A DNA stretch of 64,000 bases, taken from Geodermatophilus obscurus (GTDB taxonomy: Bacteria; Actinomycetota; Actinomycetes; Mycobacteriales; Geodermatophilaceae). The translations under genes were made by a program, and so were the position numbers. Below are positions 45,700 through 54,672 of the stretch, piece by piece (position 1 is the first letter of the stretch; each line of letters starts with the position of its first letter). Where the stretch lies: assembly GCF_900115395.1 (NCBI RefSeq), contig NZ_FOWE01000008.1, positions 62,001 through 126,000 on the forward strand, written 5' to 3'. The notes under the pieces are model-generated. The model ran no database searches. It was not told the DNA's origin and saw only the letters and a program-made list of their open reading frames with translations.

Positions 45700-46083
45700 A
45701 TGTCTGGATCGGATGTGGCCGCGCTTCGGGACGCCTACGAGGCGTTCAGCCGGGGGGACTTCGCTGTCGCCAGCAAGATCCTGGCCCCCGATGTCGAGTG
45801 GGTGGAGCACGGTCGGGGCATGCCGTACAGCGGGACCTGGCACGGTCCCGACAGCGTCGTGAACGACGTCTGGACCCAGTTCGCGCAGTACTGGGGAGGC
45901 CCTGGTGTGGTGGGCCTCGAGACGGACGAGTTCCTGGAAGCCGGTGACCGCATCGTGGTGACCGGCCGCTTCGTCGGCAGGGACAGCGAGGGCCGTGTCC
46001 TCGACGCGCCGTGCGCGCACGTCTGGCGCATGTCCGACGGCGCCGCCACGCACTTCGCCGACTACGTCGACTGGAGTGTCTAG
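45700..46083 (+). CDS. SnoaL-like / NTF2-fold protein
   Basis: 127 residues from the ATG at 45700, with AAGGGG upstream. VAALRDAYEAFSRGDFAVAS, DVEWVEHGRGMPYSGTWHGP and DRIVVTGRFVGRDSEGRVLD follow the SnoaL-2 pattern of strands around a polar pocket. Often a small-molecule isomerase or binding protein. Isolated, with no pathway context. Confidence 0.85.
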   Translation: MSGSDVAALRDAYEAFSRGDFAVASKILAPDVEWVEHGRGMPYSGTWHGPDSVVNDVWTQFAQYWGGPGVVGLETDEFLEAGDRIVVTGRFVGRDSEGRVLDAPCAHVWRMSDGAATHFADYVDWSV

Positions 46084-46277
46084 TCGACCCCTCGTGTGGC
46101 TCGCGGACGCCCGGAGGCGACGTCCGGCGGGCCTCGAGCACGGGTGGTCGCGCGCCTGAGCAGCCCTGCCGGCGGGTGCGTGGGGAGGGATGTCGGTCGA
46201 GGAGGCGACAGCGCCACCGCACCCCGGGTGAGCCTGGCCGGACGCCGACGCGCCACCCGCGTCGTCAGCGTCCCCGC

Positions 46278-46648
46278 ATGGCCGTGGATCCCCGTGGTGT
46301 CGACCTCAAGCGCTTCCTCCAGGAGGACCCGGGCGGTCCCGTGGTGATGCTGAACCTGCTCCGGTTCGCCGAGGGCGGCCGCGAGTCCTACGCGCGGTAC
46401 TCGAAGGCCCTCTCGGAGACTTCCTGCCCCGGTACGGCGGCGAGGTCCTCTACGCCGGCGACGGCCACGCCCCGCTCGTCGCCGAGCCGGGGCAGGAGTG
46501 GGACGCGGTGCTGCCCGTCCGCTATCCCTTACGCGAGGCGTCGAGCCGCATGGTCGCCGACCCCGAGTACCAGCAGTTCACGCACTTCCGGACCGAGGCA
46601 CTGACCGAGGCCGTTCTGCAGTGGACGAGCCCCTGGGTCGGCGGCTGA
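46278..46648 (+). pseudogene. DUF1330-like protein, frameshifted
   Basis: The start (AVDPRGVDLKRFLQEDPGGP, VVMLNLLRFAEGGRESYARY, SKALSE) and the end (DFLPRYGGEVLYAGDGHAPL, VAEPGQEWDAVLPVRYPLRE, MVADPEYQQFTHFRTEAL) read in different frames. One missing G near 46415-46420 would join them as ALSEDFLPRYGG. The whole then matches DUF1330, a small ferredoxin-like-fold family of about 120 residues. Decay or a sequencing error are both possible. Confidence 0.82.
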
Positions 46649-46665
46649 GCCGGCAACCCAGGGGT

Positions 46666-46717
46666 GATGTGCGTCGGCGGCGCATCCGCCGCCACGGATG
46701 CGCCGCCGACGCACATC
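46666..46717. repeat. 23-bp perfect hairpin
   Basis: GATGTGCGTCGGCGGCGCAT plus CCG pairs exactly with its complement around a 6-base loop, 17 bases after the DUF1330 stop. The arm length is well beyond a normal terminator. Confidence 0.85.
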
Positions 46718-46781
46718 GCTCCGCCGCTCGCGTCGCACCGAGGCACTGCCGTGGGAGCCGAGCCGGGAATACGGTCGGGCC

Positions 46782-47390
46782 ATGCGGAGGCCGCGCACGC
46801 AGGACGATCTCGATGCCGCCTACGCCCTCCGCCAGACGCCCGAGCAGAGCCGTGCCGTGTCGCGCCAGTTGGAGACGTGGGCGGCGGAGGGCACCCGTGC
46901 CGGCGACGAGGTCAACGCCGCGGAGTTGCTGGTCTGCGCCGGAGAGGGGCTCGCCCGCATCGGCGACACCCATGAGGCCGTGCGGCTGTTCCGCCGGGCC
47001 GTCGCGACCGGCGAACCTGTCGTGCCCGACGTCCGCTGCTACCTGCACCACGGCCTGCTGGCGATCGGCGACACCGATGCCGCCCGCGAGCTGGCCGACG
47101 GCATCCGCCGTGAGCGCCCGGCCGACGCAGACGTCTACCTCTTCATCGGCGAGGACCACGAGATCCACGGCGACCTGCGGGAGGCCCACCGGTGGCTGAC
47201 CTTGGGGGCGCGGGTGGCCCTGGGTGACGTCGACGACGCCGACGAGCCGGAAGCGCTCGACGCGGCGACCGGTGCGGCCTTCCTGCTGACTGCCCGACGG
47301 CGGGTCCGCCGGCGCCTGGACATGCCGCCCGACGACTGGGACGGGCTGGTACCCGAGCCACCGACCCTGGACGAGGACCGCTTCGAGTGA
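46782..47390 (+). CDS. TPR-like repeat protein
   Basis: 202 residues from the ATG at 46782. Helix pairs such as AAELLVCAGEGLARIGDTHE, AVRLFRRAVATGEPVVPDVR and HHGLLAIGDTDAARELADGI follow the tetratricopeptide spacing. The C-terminal 60 residues are charged and probably unstructured. No partner identified. Convergent with the ExK-type gene. Confidence 0.72.
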   Translation: MRRPRTQDDLDAAYALRQTPEQSRAVSRQLETWAAEGTRAGDEVNAAELLVCAGEGLARIGDTHEAVRLFRRAVATGEPVVPDVRCYLHHGLLAIGDTDAARELADGIRRERPADADVYLFIGEDHEIHGDLREAHRWLTLGARVALGDVDDADEPEALDAATGAAFLLTARRRVRRRLDMPPDDWDGLVPEPPTLDEDRFE

Positions 47391-47391
47391 G

Positions 47392-47976
47392 TCAGGCCGC
47401 GGGGACGACGACCTCGCGGATGCGCTGAGCCAGATCCGCGTACCGCACCAGCGGGCCGGCCATCTCCTCGACGACGGACAGCCGGATGCTGCGCTGTCCG
47501 GTCGCCGCGACCCTGGCCGCCGGCAGCACCCAGAAGGACCACTGGTCCAGGTCGAGGGCGTCGTAGGCGGCGTGCTCGGTCGCCGTCTGGACCGCGAAGA
47601 CGTACCCGTCGGCGTTGTACGAGCCCGCCTCGCTGTAGCCGTCGGTCGCCGACCAGGTGCGCGCACGCAGGCCGCCGAAGGTGATCGACGAGAGCCGGGC
47701 CTGCTCCCACGCCTGCAGGTAGGCGCCCGACTTGACCTCGAGGCGCAGTCCCTCGGGGGTCAGGACGTCGTGGCTGTCCCACTCGACCCGCGGCCGCCGG
47801 TCGGCACCCACCGCCCGGGCGACGAGGTACTCGGCGAGCATCGGGCGGACCGTGTTGGCGCGCAGGTCGGAGTACGCCCAGGCCCAGAAGTCCCCCAGCC
47901 TCGCGTCGGCGCCGTCGATCGGCTCGTCGCCGCTGAGGATCGCGGCCTGCGGCAGCGGACCCCACGTCGTCGTCAT
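47392..47976 (-). CDS. PD-(D/E)xK-like protein, unknown role
   Basis: 194 residues from the ATG at 47976. The segment VEWDSHDVLTPEGLRLEVKS followed by GAYLQAW gives the Asp...E-x-K arrangement of the restriction-endonuclease-like fold. Upstream, FWAWAYSDLRANTVRPMLAE forms the usual first helix. It starts five bases after the DUF4407 stop, so the two genes are probably co-transcribed. Nuclease activity is an inference from the motif. Confidence 0.68.
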   Translation of the reverse strand: MTTTWGPLPQAAILSGDEPIDGADARLGDFWAWAYSDLRANTVRPMLAEYLVARAVGADRRPRVEWDSHDVLTPEGLRLEVKSGAYLQAWEQARLSSITFGGLRARTWSATDGYSEAGSYNADGYVFAVQTATEHAAYDALDLDQWSFWVLPAARVAATGQRSIRLSVVEEMAGPLVRYADLAQRIREVVVPAA

Positions 47977-47980
47977 GCCG

Positions 47981-49375
47981 TCAGACCCCGGCGGCGACGC
48001 GGTTGCCCAGCCGGCGCGAGGGCCGGATGGTGCGGGCGGCCGTGCGGGCCAGGCGGATCGGGCCGGTGTCCCAGAGCTTCTGCGCGGGCTCCTCGACGGC
48101 GGGCGCCGGCTGCGGCGCCGGGCGGGCGGCCTCCTCGGCCTGCATCTGGACCTGCGCCATGGCGGCGAGGTGGCGGGCGCGGATGACGGCCTTCTGCCGG
48201 TCAAGGCGCTCCTGCTCGGCCATCACCAGCAGCTCCTCCTTCGCCTCGGCCACGGTGCGCCGCGACTGCTGCTGCAGCTCCTCGATCTCGACGTCGCCGC
48301 GGTCGCGCAGCGCCGCGAGCTCGTCGTACACGGTCGGCGGACCGAAGTTGAGCAGCACCTTCATGAGGACGGGGAGGATCTCCACGCACATGAACAGCAG
48401 CGAGAGCATGGCCTTGGCCAGAGCCAGCGTGGCGTTGCGGTCGCTGAGCCGGTCGAGCGCCTCCAGCCGCAGCAGGATGCCGCCGGAGCCCTCGTTGGTG
48501 GCGTCGAACGCCGACTGCAGCCGGTCCAGCTCGCCGGTCAGCCGGGTCAGCTCGGCCTGGTCGGTGGCCAGCGCGGCGGCAGCGAGGTCGGCACTGCGCG
48601 ACTCGGCACCGGCAGCGGCGTCGGTCGCGTCGTCTAGCTCGCCGCGGGCCGAGGCGACGACGGCGGCCTGCGCGTCCGCGGCGGCGCGGGCCTGCACGTA
48701 GGCCTCGCCGGTGCCGGCGTCGCCGGTGCCACAGGTGCCGTCGAGCTCGCACTGGGCGCGCGCCTCGAGCTCGCGCTGGGTGGCGAGGGCGGCGTCGTAG
48801 GCGGCCTGCCTGGCGGTCAGCTCGGCCTGCACGGCGAGCAGCGCGGGGTCGGCCTGCCCGCCGGTCGCGACGACGTCCTGGTTGAGCGCGACCCGCTCCT
48901 GCAGCTCCGCCAGGCCGGCGAAGCGCGCGTCGGCCTCGAGCGACTGCCGGTAGGCGTCGGCGGCCTCGGCCTGCATGACGGTGATCTCGGCGTCGATCTC
49001 CTTGTGGAACACCTGCAGCGTCAGCGGGGTCGCGACGACGACGCCCAGCACCAGCGCCAGCCCGACCCGCGGGACGGCGAGGGCGAGGTTGCGCTTGAGC
49101 GAGGCGTCGTGCGCCATGCCGACCAGCAGCATCCGGTCGAGGTTGACCACGACGGCGCCCCAGCCCAGGCCGAGGACGAGCGCGAACGGCCACCAGACGC
49201 CGAGCGCCATGTGCAGCGCGAACGCCGCCGACGCGACGGCGAGGCCGCCGGTGCTGAGCAGGACGCCGCCGAGCGCGGCGAAGCGCGGCCGCGCGCCGGG
49301 CGCCGCCTCGAGCAGGTCGGGCCGCGCGCCACCGAGGACCGCGAGGCGGTCCTGGAGCCGTCGTCGTCCAGCCAT
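47981..49375 (-). CDS. DUF4407 membrane coiled-coil protein
   Basis: 464 residues. Three hydrophobic helices lie in the first 125 residues (GGVLLSTGGLAVASAAFALH, WWPFALVLGLGWGAVVVNLD, RVGLALVLGVVVATPLTLQV). A long Ala/Glu-rich coiled coil with CELDGTCG follows, then a fourth helix (AMLSLLFMCVEILPVLMKVL) and a cytosolic helical tail. NLDRM after helix 2 is typical of DUF4407. Function unknown. It probably forms a scaffold in the membrane and is co-transcribed with the ExK-type gene. Confidence 0.85.
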   Translation of the reverse strand: MAGRRRLQDRLAVLGGARPDLLEAAPGARPRFAALGGVLLSTGGLAVASAAFALHMALGVWWPFALVLGLGWGAVVVNLDRMLLVGMAHDASLKRNLALAVPRVGLALVLGVVVATPLTLQVFHKEIDAEITVMQAEAADAYRQSLEADARFAGLAELQERVALNQDVVATGGQADPALLAVQAELTARQAAYDAALATQRELEARAQCELDGTCGTGDAGTGEAYVQARAAADAQAAVVASARGELDDATDAAAGAESRSADLAAAALATDQAELTRLTGELDRLQSAFDATNEGSGGILLRLEALDRLSDRNATLALAKAMLSLLFMCVEILPVLMKVLLNFGPPTVYDELAALRDRGDVEIEELQQQSRRTVAEAKEELLVMAEQERLDRQKAVIRARHLAAMAQVQMQAEEAARPAPQPAPAVEEPAQKLWDTGPIRLARTAARTIRPSRRLGNRVAAGV

Positions 49376-49434
49376 GCGCAGAGCACTCCCCGGCGACGGG
49401 GGTCGAACCGCCGCTCACTGCCCCATCGGCAGTC

Positions 49435-50100
49435 GTGCCGTCCGTCAGGACGTCGGAGCGGTCGGTCTCGTCACATCCGCCCCACGCCCGACACGACTTC
49501 AGACAGGACGTGGCCGCGAAGGCACCGGGCTACCCGACGACGGGCGGCGTCGTCTCGACGGCGATCTACGACTACGGCTACCGGGGCCTCGACGAGATCC
49601 CCGAGTCCAAGGACGCCGGCGTGCTCGTGCTCGACCAGTCGGTGGAGGACGTCTACGACATCGAGCGGTACGCCTCGCTGGCCGACGTCGGCGCGCTCGA
49701 CGACTACAAGGCCGACAACCCGGGGAACTCGGCCACGACGACGGTGTCGGGCTACGGCGTGCAGGAGAGCAACGGCAGCCAGACCGAGCAGGTCGCCTAC
49801 CGGGAGCGGCTCACCGCTGAGAGCTTCATCATCGGCCTGGACGGCACCAACGCCGGCGGCTACAACGTGAAGCTGTCGACCAACCCGGGCAACGGCCGCG
49901 GCGGCACGTGCTTCGGCGACTCCGGCGGCCCGGTGCTCGTCGGCGACACGGTGACCGCGGTGAACTCGTTCGTGATGAACGGCGCCTGCGCCGGTACGGG
50001 CTTCGGCTACCGGGTGGACCAAAGGGCGGTCATCGACTTCGTCCTCGCGAGCGCAGCCCAGTATGGCGAGGACGACGAGATCACCGTCACCGAGCTCTGA
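49435..50100 (+). pseudogene. Trypsin-like serine protease, 5'-truncated
   Basis: The catalytic Ser block GRGGTCFGDSGGPVLVGDTV and the Asp block DAGVLVLDQSVEDV are intact, as is the C-terminal strand region. The signal peptide and the TAAHC histidine block expected in the first 80 residues are missing. The nominal N-terminus (49435-49500) has neither and no good ribosome site. It looks like the 3' part of a secreted S1 protease gene. Confidence 0.72.
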
Positions 50101-50173
50101 CGCACTCCTGACGGGGCCGTCCCGTCGCGGCGGGGCGGCCTCCGTCGTATCCGGGCCGACGACCCGTCCTCGG

Positions 50174-50572
50174 TCACCCCTCCGGTGTGCGGAACGAGCA
50201 CCGTGGACCCGACGCGGCGGCGAGCCGGCGGTCGAGGGTCCACAGCGGCGCGGCCAGCTCCTCGGCCAGCGCCACGAAGGCGGCGTCGTAGGCGGTGACA
50301 GCAGGGTGCAGCTTCCACACACGGTCGCCCAGCGGCTCGAAGGGGAAAGTCGTCAGTGGCAGCTGGACGAGGTCGCGGATGGCCAGCGCTGCGGCGTCGC
50401 GGCCGAGACGCCCGGCGAGGACCGCACGCCGGAGCACGTTCGACACCTCGACGAAGACGTGAGCCGGCGCCGCCAGGTCGTTCACCCGCATGCCGGCCCG
50501 GGCCCACGTCCCGTCGGACCCGTCGTCGACGAGTGCGGCGACCACCGCGGAGGAGTCGACGACGATCGTCAC
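50174..50572 (-). CDS. vapC: PIN-domain toxin VapC
   Basis: 132 residues from the GTG at 50572. PIN-domain acidic residues are present: Asp in IVVDSSAVVAALVDDG, Glu in HVFVEVSNVLRR, and Asps in TAYDAAFVALAEEL and LWTLDRRL. Expected to be a Mg-dependent RNase. The start overlaps the antitoxin stop by four bases, the normal VapBC arrangement. RNA target unknown. Confidence 0.92.
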   Translation of the reverse strand: MTIVVDSSAVVAALVDDGSDGTWARAGMRVNDLAAPAHVFVEVSNVLRRAVLAGRLGRDAAALAIRDLVQLPLTTFPFEPLGDRVWKLHPAVTAYDAAFVALAEELAAPLWTLDRRLAAASGPRCSFRTPEG

Positions 50573-50805
50573 GTCCGGTCGTGCTCGCGCAGCTCCAGGA
50601 TCTCCGCCGCCGGGAGCCGGGTGCCCGTGGCACGGACCCGGTGCTGCACGCGGTCCCACAGGTCCTCGGGGCTCGGCCGGCTCGCCAGCTCGGTGAGCCG
50701 GGCCCGGACGTACTCCTGCAACGACTGCCCGGCCCGTGCGGCCCGGGCCGCGAGCTCGTCGCGCGTCTCGTCGGGGACGTCGCGGATGGTCATCGACACG
50801 GGCAT
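50569..50805 (-). CDS. vapB: Ribbon-helix-helix antitoxin VapB (FitA-like)
   Basis: 78 residues. MTIRDVPDETRDELAARAAR and AGQSLQEYVRARLTEL form the ribbon-helix-helix DNA-binding domain, and the C-terminal tail should wrap VapC. First gene of the pair, likely repressing its own promoter. The start could be the ATG at 50805 or the one four codons later. Confidence 0.9.
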   Translation of the reverse strand: MPVSMTIRDVPDETRDELAARAARAGQSLQEYVRARLTELASRPSPEDLWDRVQHRVRATGTRLPAAEILELREHDRT

Positions 50806-50909
50806 GCATGCAGATTAGCAGCATCGCAGGCACGTTGCAGGTGGTGGCGGTGTGCCCGGCCGGGTAGGACGAGCGGTGGTCGACCCGGACACGAGGCAGA
50901 GGACGCCCC

Positions 50910-51950
50910 ATGCGCGCAGTGCAGTACCGGACCATCGGCAGCGGCCCCGAGGTGGTGGACGTCCCGACGCCGGAGCCCGGGCCGGGGGAGGTCCGGCTGC
51001 GGGTGACCGCGGCCGGCCTGTGCCACTCCGACTGGTTCGTCATGGACCTGCCCGAGGAGCAGTACGCCTACGGGCTGCCGCTCACCCTCGGGCACGAGGG
51101 CGCCGGTGTGGTCGACGCGCTGGGCGACGGGGTCTCCGGCGTGGCCGTGGGCGATGCGGTCGCCGTCTACGGCCCGTGGGGGTGCGGGCTGTGCCACGCC
51201 TGCGCCCGGGGTGCGGAGAACTACTGCCCGCGGGCGGCCGGGCTGGGCATCGCGCCGCCCGGGCTCGGGGCGCCGGGCGCGCTGGCCGAGTACCTGATCG
51301 TCGACGACGTCCGGCACCTGGTACCGCTCGGCGACCTCGACCCGGTGGCCAGCGTGTCGCTGACCGACGCCGGGCTGACGCCCTACCACGCGATCGTGTC
51401 CAGTCTGGACGCACTGCCGGCCGGGAGCACCGCCGTCGTCATCGGTGCCGGCGGCCTCGGGCACGTGGGCATCCAGGTGCTGCGCGCGATCACCGGGGCG
51501 CGGGTGGTCGCGCTCGACATCAGCGACGAAAAGCTGGACCTGGCGCGCGAGGTGGGCGCGCACGAGGTGCTGCGGTCGGATGAGTCGGCCGTGGAGGCGA
51601 TCCGGTCGATGACCGGCGGGGTGGGCGCCCAGGCGGTGTTCGACTTCGTCGGCGCCCCGCCCACCTTGGAGATCTCCCGGCGGACCGTCGCGCTCGACGG
51701 CGTCGTGCAGATCGTCGGGATCGGCGGCGGCGTGCTGCCGACCGGTTTCTTCTCCACCCCGTTCGGGGCGTCGGTGCGGGCGCCGTACTGGGGCACGCGC
51801 ACCGAGTTCATGGAGGTGCTCGACCTGGCGCGCACCGGGGCGGTGCACGTGGAGGTCGAGCGGTACGGCATGGACCAGGCGGTCGAGGCCTACCGCCGGC
51901 TGCACGCCGGCGAGGTGCGCGGCCGCGCCGTCGTCGTCCCCGGGGAGTAG
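50910..51950 (+). CDS. Zinc-dependent alcohol dehydrogenase (MDR family)
   Basis: 346 residues. The catalytic zinc site is AAGLCHSDWF plus LTLGHEGAG. The structural zinc knot is CGLCHACARGAENYC. The NAD(P) fold is VIGAGGLGHVGIQVLRA with Asp in ALDIS, suggesting NAD. Oxidises an unknown alcohol or reduces an aldehyde. Standing alone between VapBC and the lipoprotein array. Confidence 0.93.
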   Translation: MRAVQYRTIGSGPEVVDVPTPEPGPGEVRLRVTAAGLCHSDWFVMDLPEEQYAYGLPLTLGHEGAGVVDALGDGVSGVAVGDAVAVYGPWGCGLCHACARGAENYCPRAAGLGIAPPGLGAPGALAEYLIVDDVRHLVPLGDLDPVASVSLTDAGLTPYHAIVSSLDALPAGSTAVVIGAGGLGHVGIQVLRAITGARVVALDISDEKLDLAREVGAHEVLRSDESAVEAIRSMTGGVGAQAVFDFVGAPPTLEISRRTVALDGVVQIVGIGGGVLPTGFFSTPFGASVRAPYWGTRTEFMEVLDLARTGAVHVEVERYGMDQAVEAYRRLHAGEVRGRAVVVPGE

Positions 51951-52024
51951 CCGCCTCCGGACCCGGCCCTGGCTGTCGTGCCCCGGGCCGTGGACGAGGC
52001 GACGTCCGGACGACCTGGCGCGTC

Positions 52025-52040
52025 GCCGTTCCGGAACGGC
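52025..52040. promoter_or_regulatory. 16-bp perfect palindrome
   Basis: GCCGTTCCGGAACGGC lies in the gap upstream of the three lipoprotein genes, about 116 bases before the first ATG. Possible operator. Confidence 0.4.
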
Positions 52041-52155
52041 GGCATCACGCGGACGGTGGTCCTCGTCGGGTCCAGGTGGGGGTCAAGAGGAGCCGCCCAC
52101 AGTGCGAGCAGGAGCCGCCGGATCCGGCGCTCCCCCGCACCCAGGAGCTCCTGCC

Positions 52156-53397
52156 ATGCGCTAGTCCCGGCTCGCCGCCGCCTTCCTCGGCACCGCCGTC
52201 CTCGCGGCCGGCTGCGCGTCCACGGTCACCGGCACCGCCACCTCGGCGGCGGGTCCGCCCGTCACCACACCGCCCACCGAGTACGTCCCCGCCCCTGCAG
52301 CGGTCGACCTGCACACCGGCGACCTCCTGCGCCTGGCCGACGTCGCGGCGACGCCCGACGGCGGCTTCCTCGCCCTCCTCGTCGCCGACCCCGGCTCCCA
52401 CGCCCGCACCACCGTCGTGCGGCTGACCCCCGCCGACGGCGGCCTGACCGCCAGTGCGGTGGCCGAGGCCCCGCTCGTCGACCACCCGGGCGAGCTGCTC
52501 CTGGCACCCGACGGCTCGGTCGTCACCCTCGGCACCGTCCCGCCCGAGGCCGGCGACCCCAGCGGCGACCTCTCCGACGGGCCGGACCTCGTGCTCGCCG
52601 TCCTGCCGCTCGGCGGCACCCAGGCGGAGGTGCGCGCCGTCGGGGCCGACCCGGAGCTGGGCCCGCCCGAGACCGGCAGCGGCGTCCTCTCCGCCGACGG
52701 CGCGACGGTGTACGCAGCCCTGCGCTGGACCGTCGACGGCGAGACGGTCACCCGGCTGGCCACCGTCGACGTCGCCACCGGCGAGATCACCGCCACCGCG
52801 CCGCTGGGCGTGGAGACGCCCGGGCTGGCGTGCGCCTACGACGTGACGCTTCTCCCCGACGGCGGGGTCGCGGTGCTGGTGACCGCCCACCGCGACGCCG
52901 AGCGGACGGTCGACCACACCCTCGTCGTGCGGCTCGACGCGGACCTGCGGCCGGTCGGGGCGCCCGTGGAGCTGGTCCCGGACGAGCCGAACGCCGGCTA
53001 CGCGCTGGTCCCGCTGCCCGACGGGACCCTCGTCGCGACGGTCTCGGTGGGGGTGGACGACGGAGGCGAGGACGACGACACGCGGCTGGTCACCGTCCGG
53101 GACGGCGCAGTGCAGGTGACCGCCGACCTGCCGGGCACGGCCCTGGGGATGGCCGTCTCCCCCGCCGGGGACCGGGCGTTCCTCACCTACCACGGCGACG
53201 CTGAGCGCGGCGAGGACGTCGCCGCGACGGCGACGGTCGACCTCGCGAGCGGGACGGTGGTCGACGACGTGTTCCTCTGCCCGAACGGCACCGCGTACGA
53301 GAACGCCGTCTCCGCCGACGGGCGGGCGGTGGTCGTCACCGCGGCCTGCTACGAGGACGGCGTCCCGCACGTCCGCGCCTTCCTCCTCGCCGGCTGA
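52156..53397 (+). pseudogene. Propeller lipoprotein paralogue 1, amber at codon 3
   Basis: ATG at 52156 follows AGGAG at good spacing, then CGC, TAG, and an otherwise open frame. After the TAG comes SRLAAAFLGTAVLAAGC, a lipoprotein signal with lipobox LAAGC, then a beta-propeller-like repeat body (TRLATVDVATGEITATA) like the next two genes. No in-frame ATG, GTG or TTG restores the signal before 52417. About 413 codons in all. Either the gene is silent, the amber is suppressed, or there is a base error. Confidence 0.78.
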
Positions 53398-53452
53398 GGA
53401 CCGCACGTCGCCCGCAAGTGCCCGGCAAGCGGCGGAACCGAGGGTGCCTCCC

Positions 53453-54661
53453 ATGCGCCCGGCCCCCGTCCTCGTCGCCACCGCCCTGCTCACCGCGGCC
53501 TGCTCGTCGTCCGTCGTCGGGGACGCCGGCCCGGTCCTGGCGAGCAGCGCCGGCCCGCTCACCGAGGCGCTCGCCACCGTCGAGGCCGACGCCGGGGTGG
53601 AGGGGCAGGTGCGCATCGCCGACGTCGCCCCGACCGCCGACGGCCGCTTCGTCGTCCTGCTGACCGGCGACCTCGGCTCGAACCACCGCGGCGTGCTCGT
53701 CGAGCTCGTCCCCGACGACGGCGGCCTGACCGTGGGCACCGTGACCGAGGGCCCCGCGTTCGCCGACACCGGCGAGGTGCACGTGGCCGACGACGGCACC
53801 GTCGTCGCCCTCGCCCCCGTGCTGCCGGAGGCCGGCGACCCGGGCAGCGGCGACGGCGGCCGCGAGCAGGACCTGGCGCTGGCCGTCCTCGCGCCCGGAG
53901 CCGGGGAGCCGGAGCTGGTGCGCATCGCCCCCGACGCCGAGCTGGGCACGCCCGACCTCGGCACCGGCGTCCTGTCCCCCGACGGCGCGACGCTGTACGC
54001 GAGCCTGCGGTGGACCGTCGGCGACGGCACGGTCAACCGGCTGGCAGAGGTCGACGTCGCCAGCGGGGAGGTCCGCGCGACCGGCGAGCTGGGCGTCCCG
54101 ACGCCGGGGCAGGCCGTCGTGCGCGCCCTCGCGCTGCACCCGGACGGCGGGCTGGCGGCGCTGGTGGGCGCCGACCGCGACGTCGAGGGCGAGGTCGAGG
54201 GCGTCGTCCTGGCGCAGTACGACGCCGGCCTGCGGCCGCTCGGGGACCCGGTCGAGCTGGTCGGGGCGGAGGAGAGCCGCGGCTACGCGCTGGAGGTGCT
54301 GCCCGACGGCGCCGTGCTGGCCTCCGTCCTGGAGGGGGACCTCGACACCGGCCGGGCGCTGCTGGTGACCGTCCGGGACGGCGCGGTGGCGGTCACCGCG
54401 AAACTGACCGGCCCCGCCGGCATCGACCTCGCCGTCGCACCGGGCGGGGAGCACGTCTACGTGACCTCCGGGTCCCAGGGCCGTGGGCCCGCCGTCGCCA
54501 CGGTCGACCTGGGGACCGGCGGGACCGTCGCCGACGTGCCGCTGTGCGCCGACGGCTACCCGGTGGGCCTCGCGCCCGCCGCGGACGGCCGCACCGTGCT
54601 CGCCGGCGCCCTCTGCACCGACGACCGCACCGCCCGCGACCTCGCCGTCCTCGTCGGCTGA
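53453..54661 (+). CDS. Propeller-like lipoprotein, paralogue 2
   Basis: 402 residues from the ATG at 53453. Signal LVATALLTAACSSS has lipobox LTAAC. The body shows repeated blade-like segments: VHVADDGTVVALAPVLPEAG, LSPDGATLYASLRWTVGDGT, VNRLAEVDVASGEVRATG and ALHPDGGLAALVGADRD. The same blocks occur in the genes before and after it, so they arose by tandem duplication. Surface-anchored beta-propeller of unknown ligand. Confidence 0.8.
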   Translation: MRPAPVLVATALLTAACSSSVVGDAGPVLASSAGPLTEALATVEADAGVEGQVRIADVAPTADGRFVVLLTGDLGSNHRGVLVELVPDDGGLTVGTVTEGPAFADTGEVHVADDGTVVALAPVLPEAGDPGSGDGGREQDLALAVLAPGAGEPELVRIAPDAELGTPDLGTGVLSPDGATLYASLRWTVGDGTVNRLAEVDVASGEVRATGELGVPTPGQAVVRALALHPDGGLAALVGADRDVEGEVEGVVLAQYDAGLRPLGDPVELVGAEESRGYALEVLPDGAVLASVLEGDLDTGRALLVTVRDGAVAVTAKLTGPAGIDLAVAPGGEHVYVTSGSQGRGPAVATVDLGTGGTVADVPLCADGYPVGLAPAADGRTVLAGALCTDDRTARDLAVLVG

Positions 54662-54672
54662 CGGAGCCCGTC

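Noticed and set aside
49380-49415. TTCGACCC-type sequence resembling a tRNA T-loop on the minus strand
   Set aside because: The flanking 5-base stem does not pair and no acceptor or anticodon arm can be built.
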